Below, piece by piece: positions 23,440 to 33,252 of a DNA stretch of 64,000 nucleotides. A program made the position numbers and the translations under genes. The notes beneath the pieces were generated by a model. That model did no database searches. It had not been told where the DNA came from and saw nothing but the letters and a program-made list of their open reading frames with translations. The DNA comes from Pararge aegeria. Its lineage: Eukaryota; Arthropoda; Insecta; Lepidoptera; Nymphalidae. Each line of letters opens with the position of its first letter. Position 1 is the stretch's first letter. The stretch spans positions 10,726,001-10,790,000 of the forward strand of contig NC_053187.1 of assembly GCF_905163445.1 (NCBI RefSeq). Direction: 5' to 3'.

Positions 23440-23578
23440 TCTCTTATATGTGGAGGTTCCCAACTTGGGCATTTCTCTGGTCTTAATCAGTTAGCCTGCC
23501 ATAGCCCCCATAGCCCGCTACCATTTTAGTCAGCATCATCAGGTAGGATTGCAGTTATGGGCTAACTTGTAAAATAAA
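23440..23578 (+). repeat. SINE family 2 fragment, plus strand
   Basis: GGAGGTTCCCAACTTGGGC at the left, then CATAGCCCGCTACCATTTTAG, CATCATCAGGTAGGATTGCA and GGGCTAACTTGT at the right; this is the 3' part of the family with a small internal deletion. Confidence 0.65.
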
Positions 23579-23769
23579 TATATAAAATATGTAAATAAAA
23601 TGCCTACCAACAGCCACCTGATGATCAGAACATCGTTAACTAAAAATTAGAAAGGTTACTGTGTGGATAATTCAACTGCATCCCACACCCGCCCACTTTA
23701 TAGTATGTTCTTTAATAGCCCCAAACATGCAAACAGTCGCAAGTATGGGGAGAGCTCGGAGGATAAAGG

Positions 23770-24060
23770 CTTTTATGAAGAGATTTTTTTTTATCCGGCG
23801 AGAAGTCAGTTAGTTTGTTTTTGCGGGATACAAAGTATCCTATATCTCCATTCTAAATGTTGGCCTATTTTAGGAAGGAAACGTAGGAAACAAAAGCGAT
23901 AATTGATTTAAATCATCCTGTTTAAGTACCAAAAATATCCTATTCTATGTCTTTTTCCAGGATGTAATGTGTGGATTATAAACATGTATAAAATTTCATC
24001 AAGACCGCTACAGTGGCTGAGCTAAATAAACATAGGCAACAAACAAAGAAACTGACATAC
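23770..24060 (+). repeat. Dispersed repeat fragments (family 4-like)
   Basis: GTTTGTTTTTGCGGGATAC, TCCTATATCTCCATTC and, after 150 bp, TTTCATCAAGACCGCTACAG then AACAAACAAAGAAACTGAC. The second half resembles the interior end of a family common in Lepidoptera that also appears at 30.15-30.30 and 32.63-32.71 kb. Confidence 0.4.
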
Positions 24061-24431
24061 TTTTACGTACGTATAACATTAGTCTGGAAAGTATGGTTAT
24101 CAAAAAACTCAAAAAGTCATACAAATTTATGCACATTGGTGCAAAATAGAAAATAACGTCATAACTAAAAACAAACAATCGCATGCAATACTTGCTCTAA
24201 AGTTTTGATGTCAACATAAGTGCAAGTCAATAAAACGTAATACTTTCCTTAATTTGGCTCGTACTGTAAGTACTCGGGTCAATATTTAGTGTATTGTCTG
24301 GTACGCAATTCTTTTGTAATGGTGGGCAAACTTAACAAAAAAGATGAGACATCTTCAAAGGAGAGTGGTGGCTCGTGTACCGCTCCATCATATGATGTCA
24401 GCCTTCTGCAAATGCTGCATCTCAGAATGCA

Positions 24432-24465
24432 TATAAAATCAACGTATCCACAATAGTTACTCATT
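24432..24465 (+). promoter_or_regulatory. Core promoter of gene C
   Basis: TATAAAA at 24432-24438 and initiator TCATT at 24461-24465, whose A (24463) is 31 bases from the first T. The predicted 5' UTR is 37 nt, the same length as in gene A. Confidence 0.75.
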
Positions 24466-24499
24466 CGTTAGTTTGTGCTCACGAGGAATACTGAACACC

Positions 24500-27400
24500 A
24501 TGCTCAAATACGTGAGTCTCGGTTTATTGTAATTTAATATTTAATCATTTTCGAAGGTTACAAATTGTTAGTTATTAATTTTTAAATTAACTCATCATAT
24601 TGCTAAATATTTTCGCGATATATATTTATCTGTTTTACCGTACTTTTAACCTTATTTAACATTAGTAAACTTTTAATTACAGAACTGTTTAGGGTGAAAA
24701 TTTAATGCGATATTTTTATTCCTGACTCATCTATTAATTTTAACTAGCGTGTGTACTTAAAATCTAAGCTTAAGTAGTATTGCAAAATTAAGTAGGTACA
24801 AGTCAGAGATTACATAACACATAAACAAATGACAATATGATTTCAAAATGCTTTGAATTGAAATAATAAGAAACATTGATATAATGCGTTACTGTTATCC
24901 ATTGGCCTCAGAGATCTTAAGATTTAATAGGTAACCTACACTCTGAATAGGTTTAACAAACTACTGAACAAACATACAAATGTTCACGTAGATAACGCTA
25001 AACTAGTAACCTCTTAGTAATTAAAATGAAGAAAATCCTCGTCAAATGTAATTATCACCAAATTGTAAATAACCTATGTTTAATATGCTTTTTTTCCAAA
25101 CCGAATGAAATAAACTTAACTTATATAAGGTTTTCTTAACTTGAGTACTGCAATAAATACAAATTATCGGTAAGCAAAAACGCACTTACAAACACTCATT
25201 CAAAAGTAGCTTATTCGATTTGGAATATTTCTAATTATTATAAATATATATAAAATTATTGACAAATGAAGGTAAACAAAATTAGTCAAAGGTGGGTTCT
25301 CTGCTGCATTCGATATCACTAGGCAGCGATATGACCTATCAAATCGATTACCTGGTTTGTATATAAAAAAAAAAATCCGTGCAGCCACATCATCATCATC
25401 ATTGTATCAACCGATGGACCACTGCGAACCGAGTCCACTGCTGGGGATAGGACTTTTACAGGATTTTCATAACTCCTCGGTCTTGTACTACCTACCTATT
25501 TTTCCCTGTGTCTTAACTGCGTCGCTTTGCGCAATGCCCAACCTCGTGGTCTACCAAGCAATCATTTAAAAATACATCAATTGCTGTTTAATATCACGAC
25601 ATATTTATAAGGGATGTTTTTATTCTATCCGATTCGTAAACCATGAGGATTAGTTTAAATATAAGGCATTTCCTTTCGCCTTATAGGTCTTGTCAATAAA
25701 TTTGGGTTGTACATGTTCCTTTCCTCAAAACCAGCATTTATTTATCTGGGTGAAATATACTATTTGTCTTTCTCTACATATACCCACGACGAGATCCATG
25801 CAAAATTTAATGATAATCGTTTCAGTTATGAAGGCCTGAAATCCTTACAAGCAAACAACCTCACATTCGTATTTAAAATATTAGTAATGATTAGAATACT
25901 CCAAAAATATAATTTTGTAATGCTTGGCGGGATTTGAACCTTCGAGCGTGATGTTTTATAATGTATGAGTTTGTTAAAATGAATTTTCTTTTGTATTCTG
26001 TTAGTGTTTTACACTTTTATAAAAATATAAAATTAGGATAATTCAATCAATATAATAATATACATTTATCATCTGTGTTACTAAGGTGACCGTTGTGTGC
26101 GTGCTTGCCGCGCTGTGCGCTGGAGCTCCGCAGAACCCCCAGGATGTACAAATCCTGCGTTTTGACAGCGACGTGCAACCTGATGGATACAGCTTTGCGT
26201 AAGTTATGAGATGCCGTTTAAACAAAAATGGCGCATGCCTGTATTCGACCCATATTCCTCATGTACTTTGCTGTACATAAGGTAGTGCTTCCCGATGGAT
26301 ACAGCATTGCGTAAGTTTTATGATGCGCGCGTTTAAAGAAACTAGCATACCTGACGCTGACTCATATTCCTTATGAACTTTGGTAAAAGAAAGGTGATGT
26401 TTAAATCCTGGGATTTGAAAGCGACGTGCTGCTCGGTGGATACAGCTTACCTACGTAAGTTTTGTAGCAGCGTTTTCTGTAAGAACAGAAATGGCGTTTG
26501 CCTGATGTTGACCCATATTCTTCATGAACGCTGGTTTACGAAAGGTATTACGTGAATCCTACATTAAAATTAAGGCGAGTTTATATTCTAAGCATTCTTG
26601 ACAAAATAAAATGAAGGATAACAGACTTTGCGACTCTAAACAAAGAAGCGAAGGAAACTGAAACGGGAAACGTACCTCTAAATCGGTGAAACAACCCAAT
26701 CGATCTGGTCAAACCAAACCATTCCCTGCTCTTTTCCTTAATTAATAAGCATTAGCCTACGATTAATAATAGTATCAGCATAATTGGTGGGTTACCTGTT
26801 GAAAATTTTTATTAATATTAATACGTCTCTGATAGTAAACTTATACAAGATAAAAACTAAATTGTACTTAAAATAGTTTTTCCTCATTTGTTGTTTTGAG
26901 AAAACAATAAGAAGCAGAAGAACATAGAAAAGATGATGGAATTATTATAAATGTTTGTGATTTTAAAAATGAAACATTTATGAGATATTGAATTAACCTA
27001 CAGTGAAAGCTTGAATTTTACCCTTGTTTGCATCTAAAACATTTATTTAAGAAAAGTTAGCAGCATTGAGAACTAATACCTAATTAAAAATACACCTGTA
27101 AAGATTGCAAACTCAAAGTATTGTTAAGTATGTCAATAACCATGACTGGTATTCTAAAGATTTCACGTAATCGAATATGCTCTCTTTGAACTTTGAACAC
27201 ATCACGTTTGAACTCTCATATTTGTATTGAGGACGACCTAACTTTTAACTGATCCTAGAGATATATCAGCACGTTCTAAGTTTGAAATTGTTTTTGAACT
27301 TAAGGCCGAGGCTAATATTCCATTGTATTCATAATTTGAGGTTAATTAAACTTTTTAAACCGATGGCCTGAACAGTGACTTATTACTAAAATAAAATTAC

Positions 27401-27898
27401 TGCCGTGGATTCTTTAATCTTTTGGCCTTTATTTGGCATTTGGAAAATACCATTATTCTCTTAACCCTAAAAAAACTAACCTTACCTTATTTCCTTTCTT
27501 AGAAAACCCTTTTTCTTAAGAGTTAGTTACCTTGTAAGTATTTTATTATATAATCAACGAACCTTTATTGCAGCAGGTATACCCTTTACGGGTCAACTAT
27601 AAATCTCTCTTCGATGCACTGGGCTTGCACTCCACAGTATATATATATATTAATTACACTGATGATGATGATAATAATAAGGATAATTATTTATTGTTTT
27701 ATTTTTTACAGGTATGAAACCAGTGACGGCACCTCAAGACAAGAACAGGGAAAGATTGACAATCCCCAATCTGAAGACGCTGCCTTATCTGTAACCGGGG
27801 AGTACGCGTACATTGCTCCAGATGGAAAGCAATACAAAGTAGTATTCACCGCAGATACCAACGGCTACCGACCCAAGACAACCCTCGGACAAAAGTAG
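24500..27898 (+). CDS. Gene C: RR-1 cuticular protein, 103 aa, three exons
   Basis: Exons 24500-24511 (MLKY), 26086-26198 and 27712-27898 give 103 codons plus TAG. Donors are GTGAGT and GTAAGT; acceptors are CTAAG (an AAG rather than CAG) and TTTTTTACAG. The signal peptide is about residues 1-17 (VTVVCVLAALCAGA). The RR-1 domain starts at GYSFAYETSDG and continues SRQEQGKIDNPQSED, GEYAYIAPDGKQYKVVFTA and DTNGYRPKT. Exon 2 is 113 nt, exactly as in gene A, and intron phases are identical, which supports common descent. Position E of YxFEY is Ala here. Intron 2 begins with decayed tandem copies of the exon 2 end. Expected role: secreted, chitin-binding soft-cuticle protein. Confidence 0.94.
24512..26085 (+). 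other. Intron 1 of gene C
   Basis: 1574 bp, AT-rich. Contains a minus-strand LINE 3' end at 25389-25565. Open frames at 25200-25388, 25357-25569 and 25707-25937 show no gene-like motif. Confidence 0.55.
25389..25565 (-). repeat. LINE 3' end, minus strand, in gene C intron 1
   Basis: Plus strand starts with a CATCATCATCATC tail, then GTATCAACCGATGGACCACTG, GGGGATAGGACTTTTACAGG and CTCGGTCTTGTACTACC. This is the reverse complement of LINE tails that end in GATGATGATG after a GGTTGAT motif (compare 38350-38461). Confidence 0.55.
26143..26558 (+). repeat. Three diverged tandem units spanning the exon 2/intron 2 junction of gene C
   Basis: Unit 1 (26143-26281) contains the true exon end and donor. 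Unit 2 (about 26282-26395) has GATGGATACAGCATTGCGTAAG. Unit 3 (about 26396-26558) has AAATCCTGGGATTTGAAAGC and GGTGGATACAGC followed by CTACGTAAGT. The motif GGATACAGC recurs at 26185, 26297 and 26437. Each unit goes on with CCCATATTC/CTCATATTCC-type intron sequence. Units 2 and 3 keep a GTAAGT donor but no acceptor, so they are unlikely to be exons. Confidence 0.85.
26559..27711 (+). other. Remainder of intron 2 of gene C
   Basis: AT-rich, no repeat family recognised. It ends with a GATGATGATGATAATAATAA stretch and a strong pyrimidine tract before the acceptor at 27709-27711. Confidence 0.5.
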
Positions 27899-27901
27899 TT
27901 T

Positions 27902-27907
27902 AATAAA
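27902..27907 (+). promoter_or_regulatory. Possible poly(A) signal of gene C
   Basis: AATAAA four bases after the stop. A second AATAAA at 28334-28339 is followed by TTGGTGTTTC and could be the main site, which would give a 450 nt 3' UTR. Confidence 0.4.
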
Positions 27908-29316
27908 AGAAAATAATTAATTACTGGTGTTAGACAGCGCGGCACGTAAAAAGAGCTCTGGCGCGCTTTACTGCACACAGTGCGATTTATACATAACAAT
28001 AACAGCTTATTGTTTTATCATAATACGTAAGTGTAATGATGATTATACTATACAAATATTAGCTATATAAATGTTGACATTCAATCTCATAAAAATCATC
28101 TACAGCGCAGGTTGATCATCGGAGATCTTTTTACGTGATGCGACCTTTACCTTTGACCGTGTAAATAACTAAAATCTTGGTCGATACCAGTATTCCCTTT
28201 CAACTAACAGAATTCAATACTCGATCTCAGTTATTACTGCGTATGTGCATCTGATGAGAAACTGTATCTAACTTGTGCCATAGGATACTTTTGTTTTTAA
28301 TTTTTACACTTTTGTATCGAAGCTTTCCTAAAAAATAAATAATTAAAATTTATTGGTGTTTCATTTTAGAATTCGAGTAAGTATGACTTGAATTACCTAT
28401 TAATCACTTCTTAACACATAATCATAGTTATCTATTTCACACCATCATACTTATGACATAAATGTGAAAGCTACTACGATGTTGATATATTTGAATAGAT
28501 CAAATTTTGAATAACAACAAGAATATACGAGTATTTTTTCCTAGGACAAGAAAAAAATTAAAAAAAAAATCGACTTAATCATTTTCTATAAGTCAAACTT
28601 GAATAATTATTGCACTGCTTCTAGCAGGCATTACTTTGCGGAATTACATGATAAATTATCAAAATGAGCTTAATTTGCTATGCTCCGCGCATAGCAGGAG
28701 AATCTATATGGTGTAATTTATAATTTCTTCAATAGTTTGATGAAAAATATTGTGGTACCCCCGATATACTAAATACATAAGCAAAAACCCTTTCGATGAT
28801 ATGCTGCGTGATTGCGTAAACAACGCATATTTATGCATACATAAATCGCAGTTAATTTGCTTTGACTTTTTTTAGATTTCGATTGTATTATATGTGTCCG
28901 CATCAGATTTATATGAAATTTAAATAAAGCCATTTCAAAATTTACCCCTTTTGAACAAAAAAGATTTTTGCAAATCCGTCTATTGATAACATACATTAAA
29001 AAAAACATCTGAATTCGTAATCTCCTCCTTTTTGAACTTGTTTAATAATATGTTACTACTTATATATATTATAATATCTTTTCAATTTTACGAAAAAGTA
29101 AGCTACAGCTATTATGTATACATTTATATCTCAACTCACATAAAATATTACGTTGAAACCACCTTTAACCTCAGATTACAATACGAAAGGAAACTGTTGT
29201 AGCGGATGCTATTAACTGACAACCTACCTATTCGTGCAACTTTTCTTGCTTATTCCTGTAATCTTAAAACCAGTCAACTATGGAGCGATATGACTTTATA
29301 TCATCATCGTTTTTGA
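27908..29316. other. Intergenic DNA downstream of gene C
   Basis: AT-rich. One segment, 28753-28815 (CCCCGATATACTAAATACAT, AAACCCTTTCGATGATATGC), shares its layout with 57975-58040, so a dispersed repeat piece is present in both. The open frame 28769-29008 overlaps it and is not a gene. Confidence 0.45.
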
Positions 29317-29590
29317 AGCGGTAATATCCCAGTAGGTAAGACCTTGACATCACTTTCGGGGTGCCGAGTTCGAATCCCAGCAAACACTTTCGGGGTGACG
29401 AGTTCGAATCCCAGCAAACACCTCTAGCTTTTCTAACTTATGTGCGTTTTTATTACTAAAATATCACTTGATTCAACGGTGAAGGAAAACATCCCGGGGA
29501 AACCTGCATGCCTGTGCGTTTTCGCAAAAGCGCGTGGAGTCCACCGATCCACACTTTGCCAGCTTGGTGGACTAAGACCTTTTTTATATA
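29317..29590 (+). repeat. Family 3 SINE with a duplicated B box, 5' part
   Basis: Head GGTAATATCCCAGTAGGTAAG, then CACTTTCGGGGTGCCGAGTT with CGAATCCCAGCAAA, and this unit is repeated at once with GACGAGTT in place of GCCGAGTT. Body continues through CAACGGTGAAGGAAAACATC and CCACCGATCCACACTTTGCC to GGTGGACTAAGACC. The 3' end is found 500 bp further on, at 30096-30140. Confidence 0.8.
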
Positions 29591-30095
29591 CAGAAGAAAT
29601 GCTTGACGCATACCACTCCGTTTCGGTAAACCGAGTAGTAATGTGGATCTCGATAGATCTATTCACCGCACTCTTGCCAAGGTTTTGACCCCCAATGCAT
29701 TGAGGGTCCAATCGTCAATGGCCTGATCGCTGCCGAATCCTCTAGAGTGGCGTGCGCTACACGGCACGCAGCCTTCTTAGACCTGTTATTAGTTGGTGAC
29801 AAACTTCTCCTTTAATTCGCCACCCGCGGGTCTACAACTCATGGAGGCCGGAGGTCATCGATTGCTCTCCAGCGCCTAGTTTGTCTCCTGCGAGAGGGGA
29901 GTGTAGATGCCCTTTCTCTGTCTAGCTCCGCCACTTCGTTCGCCAACATCACCTCCTTGCAAAAAGCAGTAGTCCAGTGGTATTCCACGCTGACTCGCTC
30001 TGTACTATCGTTGGGAAAATAGTTGCAAGCGAAAGATCACAAGCTGCCGTATTATCGAGGGTCTAAGCTGGACACACCTCCAAGGTGTGCTGCGC
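29591..30095 (-). pseudogene. R1-like LINE 3' piece inside the SINE, minus strand
   Basis: The minus strand reads DHAQHTLEVCPA, a histidine/cysteine knuckle typical of the C-terminus of R1-clade elements, and further down FCKEVMLANEVAELDRERA followed by an arginine-rich end (SRRRQTRR). The region is GC-richer than its surroundings. The remaining 29.6-29.8 kb would be its 3' UTR. It is 5'-truncated and interrupted by stops. Confidence 0.65.
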
Positions 30096-30140
30096 GTGAT
30101 CCTTCTCACCGCCTGTAATGGGTGTATAAAATGATGATGA
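30096..30140 (+). repeat. 3' end of the interrupted family 3 SINE
   Basis: CCTTCTCACCGCCTGTAATG then GGTGTATAAAATGATGATGA is the expected SINE 3' end and completes the 5' part that stops near 29590. Confidence 0.65.
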
Positions 30141-30754
30141 TTTTTGTTGGAATAAAAAGTTGCTTTTATGTTAACCCGGACTCTGGAGCTATAAGTATAT
30201 TAAATCACATTCAAAGCCGTTCAGTAGTTGCCAAGTAATACGCAAACTGACAAACAGACAGACAAAAACCAAATAATCGTAATTGGGCTCTCTATCTAGG
30301 ATATATTTGGTGAGACCGTTTATTCATAGAAAACGTTTTGCAATTTGGAAAACAATACAATTTCAGCTGTGTTCAACCACAAGTTTTCTATTATATTCAT
30401 TCACACTAAGAAATTTTATAGGTAGCATAAGCAATGTACAAGCAAATATTTCGTAAACAGCTAAATGCCAGTCCTTACATGTCGTAAAGACCTAATGGAA
30501 TAAACGATACCTAAGATGGATACCTACCTAAGTTTTATTATGACGAACTTTGCTTGGGCAGTATTTATAAGCGGTTTTTTAATTTTGTTTTTTTTACACA
30601 AGGCCTATTATTTATTTTAAGGCCTATTTTACAAAAGTTACGAACACGTCTCCATTTGGCTCAGAAATTTTGTTTTATGTTATGGTAATCTAAGTCTAGA
30701 TCAATAAGATATCAACCGTCAATGTAAATCGTTATGGATCTTCATATCAACACT

Positions 30755-30933
30755 ATACAAACCCAATACCGACCCACTACAGGGCAAGGATCTCCTCCGA
30801 CAATGTGAAGGGGTTACGGCCGTAGTCTTATACGCTGGCCCACTGTGGATTGGTGGACTCCACACAACTTTGTGAACATTATGTAATACTCATAGGCATT
30901 CAGGTTTCCTTACGATGTTTTCCTTCACCGGCT
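30755..30933 (-). repeat. Family 3 SINE, 5'-truncated, minus strand
   Basis: Plus strand: CCCAATACCGACCCACTACA, GGGCAAGGATCTCCTCCGAC, GGATTGGTGGACTCCAC, CATTCAGGTTTCCTTACGAT, GTTTTCCTTCACCGG, then an abrupt end at the point where the SINE head should begin. Confidence 0.8.
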
Positions 30934-31270
30934 ATTATCGCTCACTAGGCTATCCTCGCTCTTAGGATTGGGATCAGGGTTTAAATTTTTAGGCATGTTT
31001 TTCCCTAACGTATTTAGGTTTTAAAGGTAAATCTAGACTTTAATAAACGAAAAATAATTCACTTTACAGCCAATTTGTTCGTTGAAGATGTCGCCATCTG
31101 TAGCTGGTACAACTAAGATTGCTTACGACTATATTTTGGAAACCTCACACGCAATGAAATTTTTCTTAGTAATTTCAATTTACATAGGTACATTAAAAAC
31201 GCACCGAAATGAGTAGGTACCACTACCATTGCCTCGGTAAATAAAAGTTGTAATTAATTACAAGTAATGC

Positions 31271-31276
31271 TTTATT
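31271..31276 (-). promoter_or_regulatory. Poly(A) signal of gene D
   Basis: Minus strand AATAAA directly after the TGA stop codon with no spacer, followed by GCATTACTTGTAATT. Confidence 0.6.
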
Positions 31277-32011
31277 TCACTGTGCCTGATTGCTTGAAAT
31301 TAAGACAGACTGAGATGGGACAGGTTCCGGTTCAGGCGATTGTGGTAAATGTGATCCCTCTGCTTTATAACCATCCAGACCAGCGGTGTACTTGGTAACA
31401 TACGTCTTGCCGTCATCCCCTACATAAGAAACCTCTCCATCAGTTATGAGAACAGAGCCAGTGCCATCTTTGGAAGGGACGAGGCGGCCCCGCTCCGATA
31501 CAACTGTGCCCTCTGCTGTCACATAGCGTAGCGCATACTGTCCGAACTCATCGTGAACTTCCTCGTGTTCAAGGGCCGGCAGCTCTCTTAGGGCAGCAGT
31601 CGCGGACTTATTATCTTCTTGGATCGAAGCGGATAGAGACGCCGCAACGCAGAGAGATAAGATGAAAAACTGTAATAGAGATTCCGAGATAAGTAAGACT
31701 CTAGGGACCCAACTTTACTAAGATTGAGCCAGCAGCATTGAGAATATTGGCATTCAAATTCCATGAACTCAACGAGAAAACAAAATGGTACAATTTAAAG
31801 AATAGTACGCGACAACCAGAATCTGTGCAGAAACCAGTGCTGCCTCAATCTTATGACCTCCTTTGGTAAAATTAAACTACGACGATTTCAAAAAAGTAAT
31901 ACCTAAAAGCTGATCAATAACACTTGTGGATACGTGTATAATCCGAGAAGTATTAGGTATGTATCCGTAACATAAGTAAAATGTAAAGTTTTCAAAACTT
32001 ACGGTTTTCAT
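31277..32011 (-). CDS. Gene D: divergent RR-like cuticular protein, 133 aa, two exons
   Basis: Minus-strand exons 32011-32003 (MKT) and 31669-31277 give 133 codons plus TGA with GTAAGT donor and TATTACAG acceptor. The signal peptide is residues 1-17 (FFILSLCVAASLSA). Residues about 45-110 form a diverged RR module: FGQYALRYVTAEG, SERGRL, GEVSYVGDDGKTYVTKYTA, GLDGYKAEG. The aromatic start Y-x-L-x-Y replaces Y-x-F-x-Y. The C-terminus is Pro/Glu/Ser-rich. Unlike genes A-C it has no intron inside the RR start; the 9 nt first exon is retained. The promoter and a poly(A) signal fit this model well. Likely a secreted cuticle component; chitin binding is plausible but the module is less canonical. 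Confidence 0.9.
31670..32002 (-). other. Intron of gene D
   Basis: A 333 bp intron with no repeat or other feature. Confidence 0.7.
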
Positions 32012-32069
32012 GATGACGTAAAACTATGTTATCTTATGTCGACCTTGATATTTTGATTTTCTCACAGAC

Positions 32070-32104
32070 AATGATACAGAAATATGTTAAAGTTAATATT
32101 TATA
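32070..32104 (-). promoter_or_regulatory. Core promoter of gene D
   Basis: Minus strand TATAAATA at 32104-32097 and initiator TCATT at 32074-32070, with the initiator A (32072) 32 bases from the first T. The 5' UTR would be about 60 nt. Confidence 0.75.
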
Positions 32105-32355
32105 GTCCTTTTAATCACCTAATTAGTAATACACCAATAGTTTTTTCCACAAATATTTTAATTAATTACACGTAGTTATTTTTACTAATACCTTTTACCA
32201 AACCAGATCTTAATGTCCAATAGAAATTGGATCTTATTGATCTTAAAGCAGCAATTGCAGAATCTATCCAGTTTCATAAGAATATTTTAGTATGAAGATT
32301 GACGGTCACTTTCTTTTTTTTCCAAAAAGGGAAATATGAGTGTAAACGATTGAAC

Positions 32356-32618
32356 CACTCATCATCATGTCAACTCTTAAACAGCCTAATATACAGGGCA
32401 CGGGTCTCCTCCTACAATGAGAAGGGGGTTAAGGCCTTAGTGCACCACGCTGGCGGATTGGTGGACTTCTCACGCCTTTGACAACATTATGTAGAACTCT
32501 CAGACATGCAGGTTTCCTGACTATTTTTACTTCACAGTTGAAGCAAGTGATGCAACGCGCATAACTTAGAAAAGTTAGAAGAACTTAAACTCGGCCCCCC
32601 AAAAGTGAAGTCATCGTC
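32356..32618 (-). repeat. Family 3 SINE, minus strand
   Basis: Plus strand: CATCATCATGTCAACTC, GGGCACGGGTCTCCTCCTAC, GAAGGGGGTTAAGGCC, GGATTGGTGGACTTCTCACG, GTTGAAGCAAGTGATG and ACTCGGCCCCCCAAAAGTG. It lies about 250 bp upstream of the gene D promoter. Confidence 0.8.
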
Positions 32619-33172
32619 GCTTTTTCTTTCGACACATTTCATCAAAATTGGTTCAGCCATCTAGAAAGAGCTCATTGACATACTAACGTATGTGTGATAA
32701 AGATATAAACTTCTTCATTATATGGGTTGAGCTAAGCATACTTCATAATAAGGATTATTTCTGACATAAGTGAAATAAATTAACTTTTTTAGTGTTTTTT
32801 AAAGGTCGATAAATCCTTTAACCGAGGTAAATAGTTGAAAGTTTGGTTTTAATTGACTGTATTTAATCACTTACTAAGTACAAGGATAAAAATTTAAAAT
32901 GTATTGGATTTTTATCGTTAAAGTCCAAACTATATTGGAAAGTTAAGAATACTATGTAAATATTCCTCTACCAAATAACTTAGTAGCTCTACATGCTTAT
33001 GAATTACAATGCTACACTTAACAGGTCTGTTATTATTTTAAACGCTGCGCCTAAATCTTTACAATTGTTTATTCTGAGAAACGCAAATGCATAATAACAA
33101 AAGTCTTAGGCGGTATGTTCAAGTATCTTACTCAATTCATTGTTTCGTTTGTGTACAAGAAAACAATTTCTT

Positions 33173-33252
33173 TAACCCTTCTCATTGTGGGAGGGCACCC
33201 GTTCCCCGGAATGGGCCGGTAATGGGTTTATATGATGATGATGATGATGAAG
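33173..33252 (+). repeat. 3' end of a family 3 SINE
   Basis: AACCCTTCTCATTGTGGGAG, GGCACCCGTTCC, ATGGGCCGGTAATGGG and a (GATGAT)n tail of about 20 bases. 5'-truncated. Confidence 0.8.
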
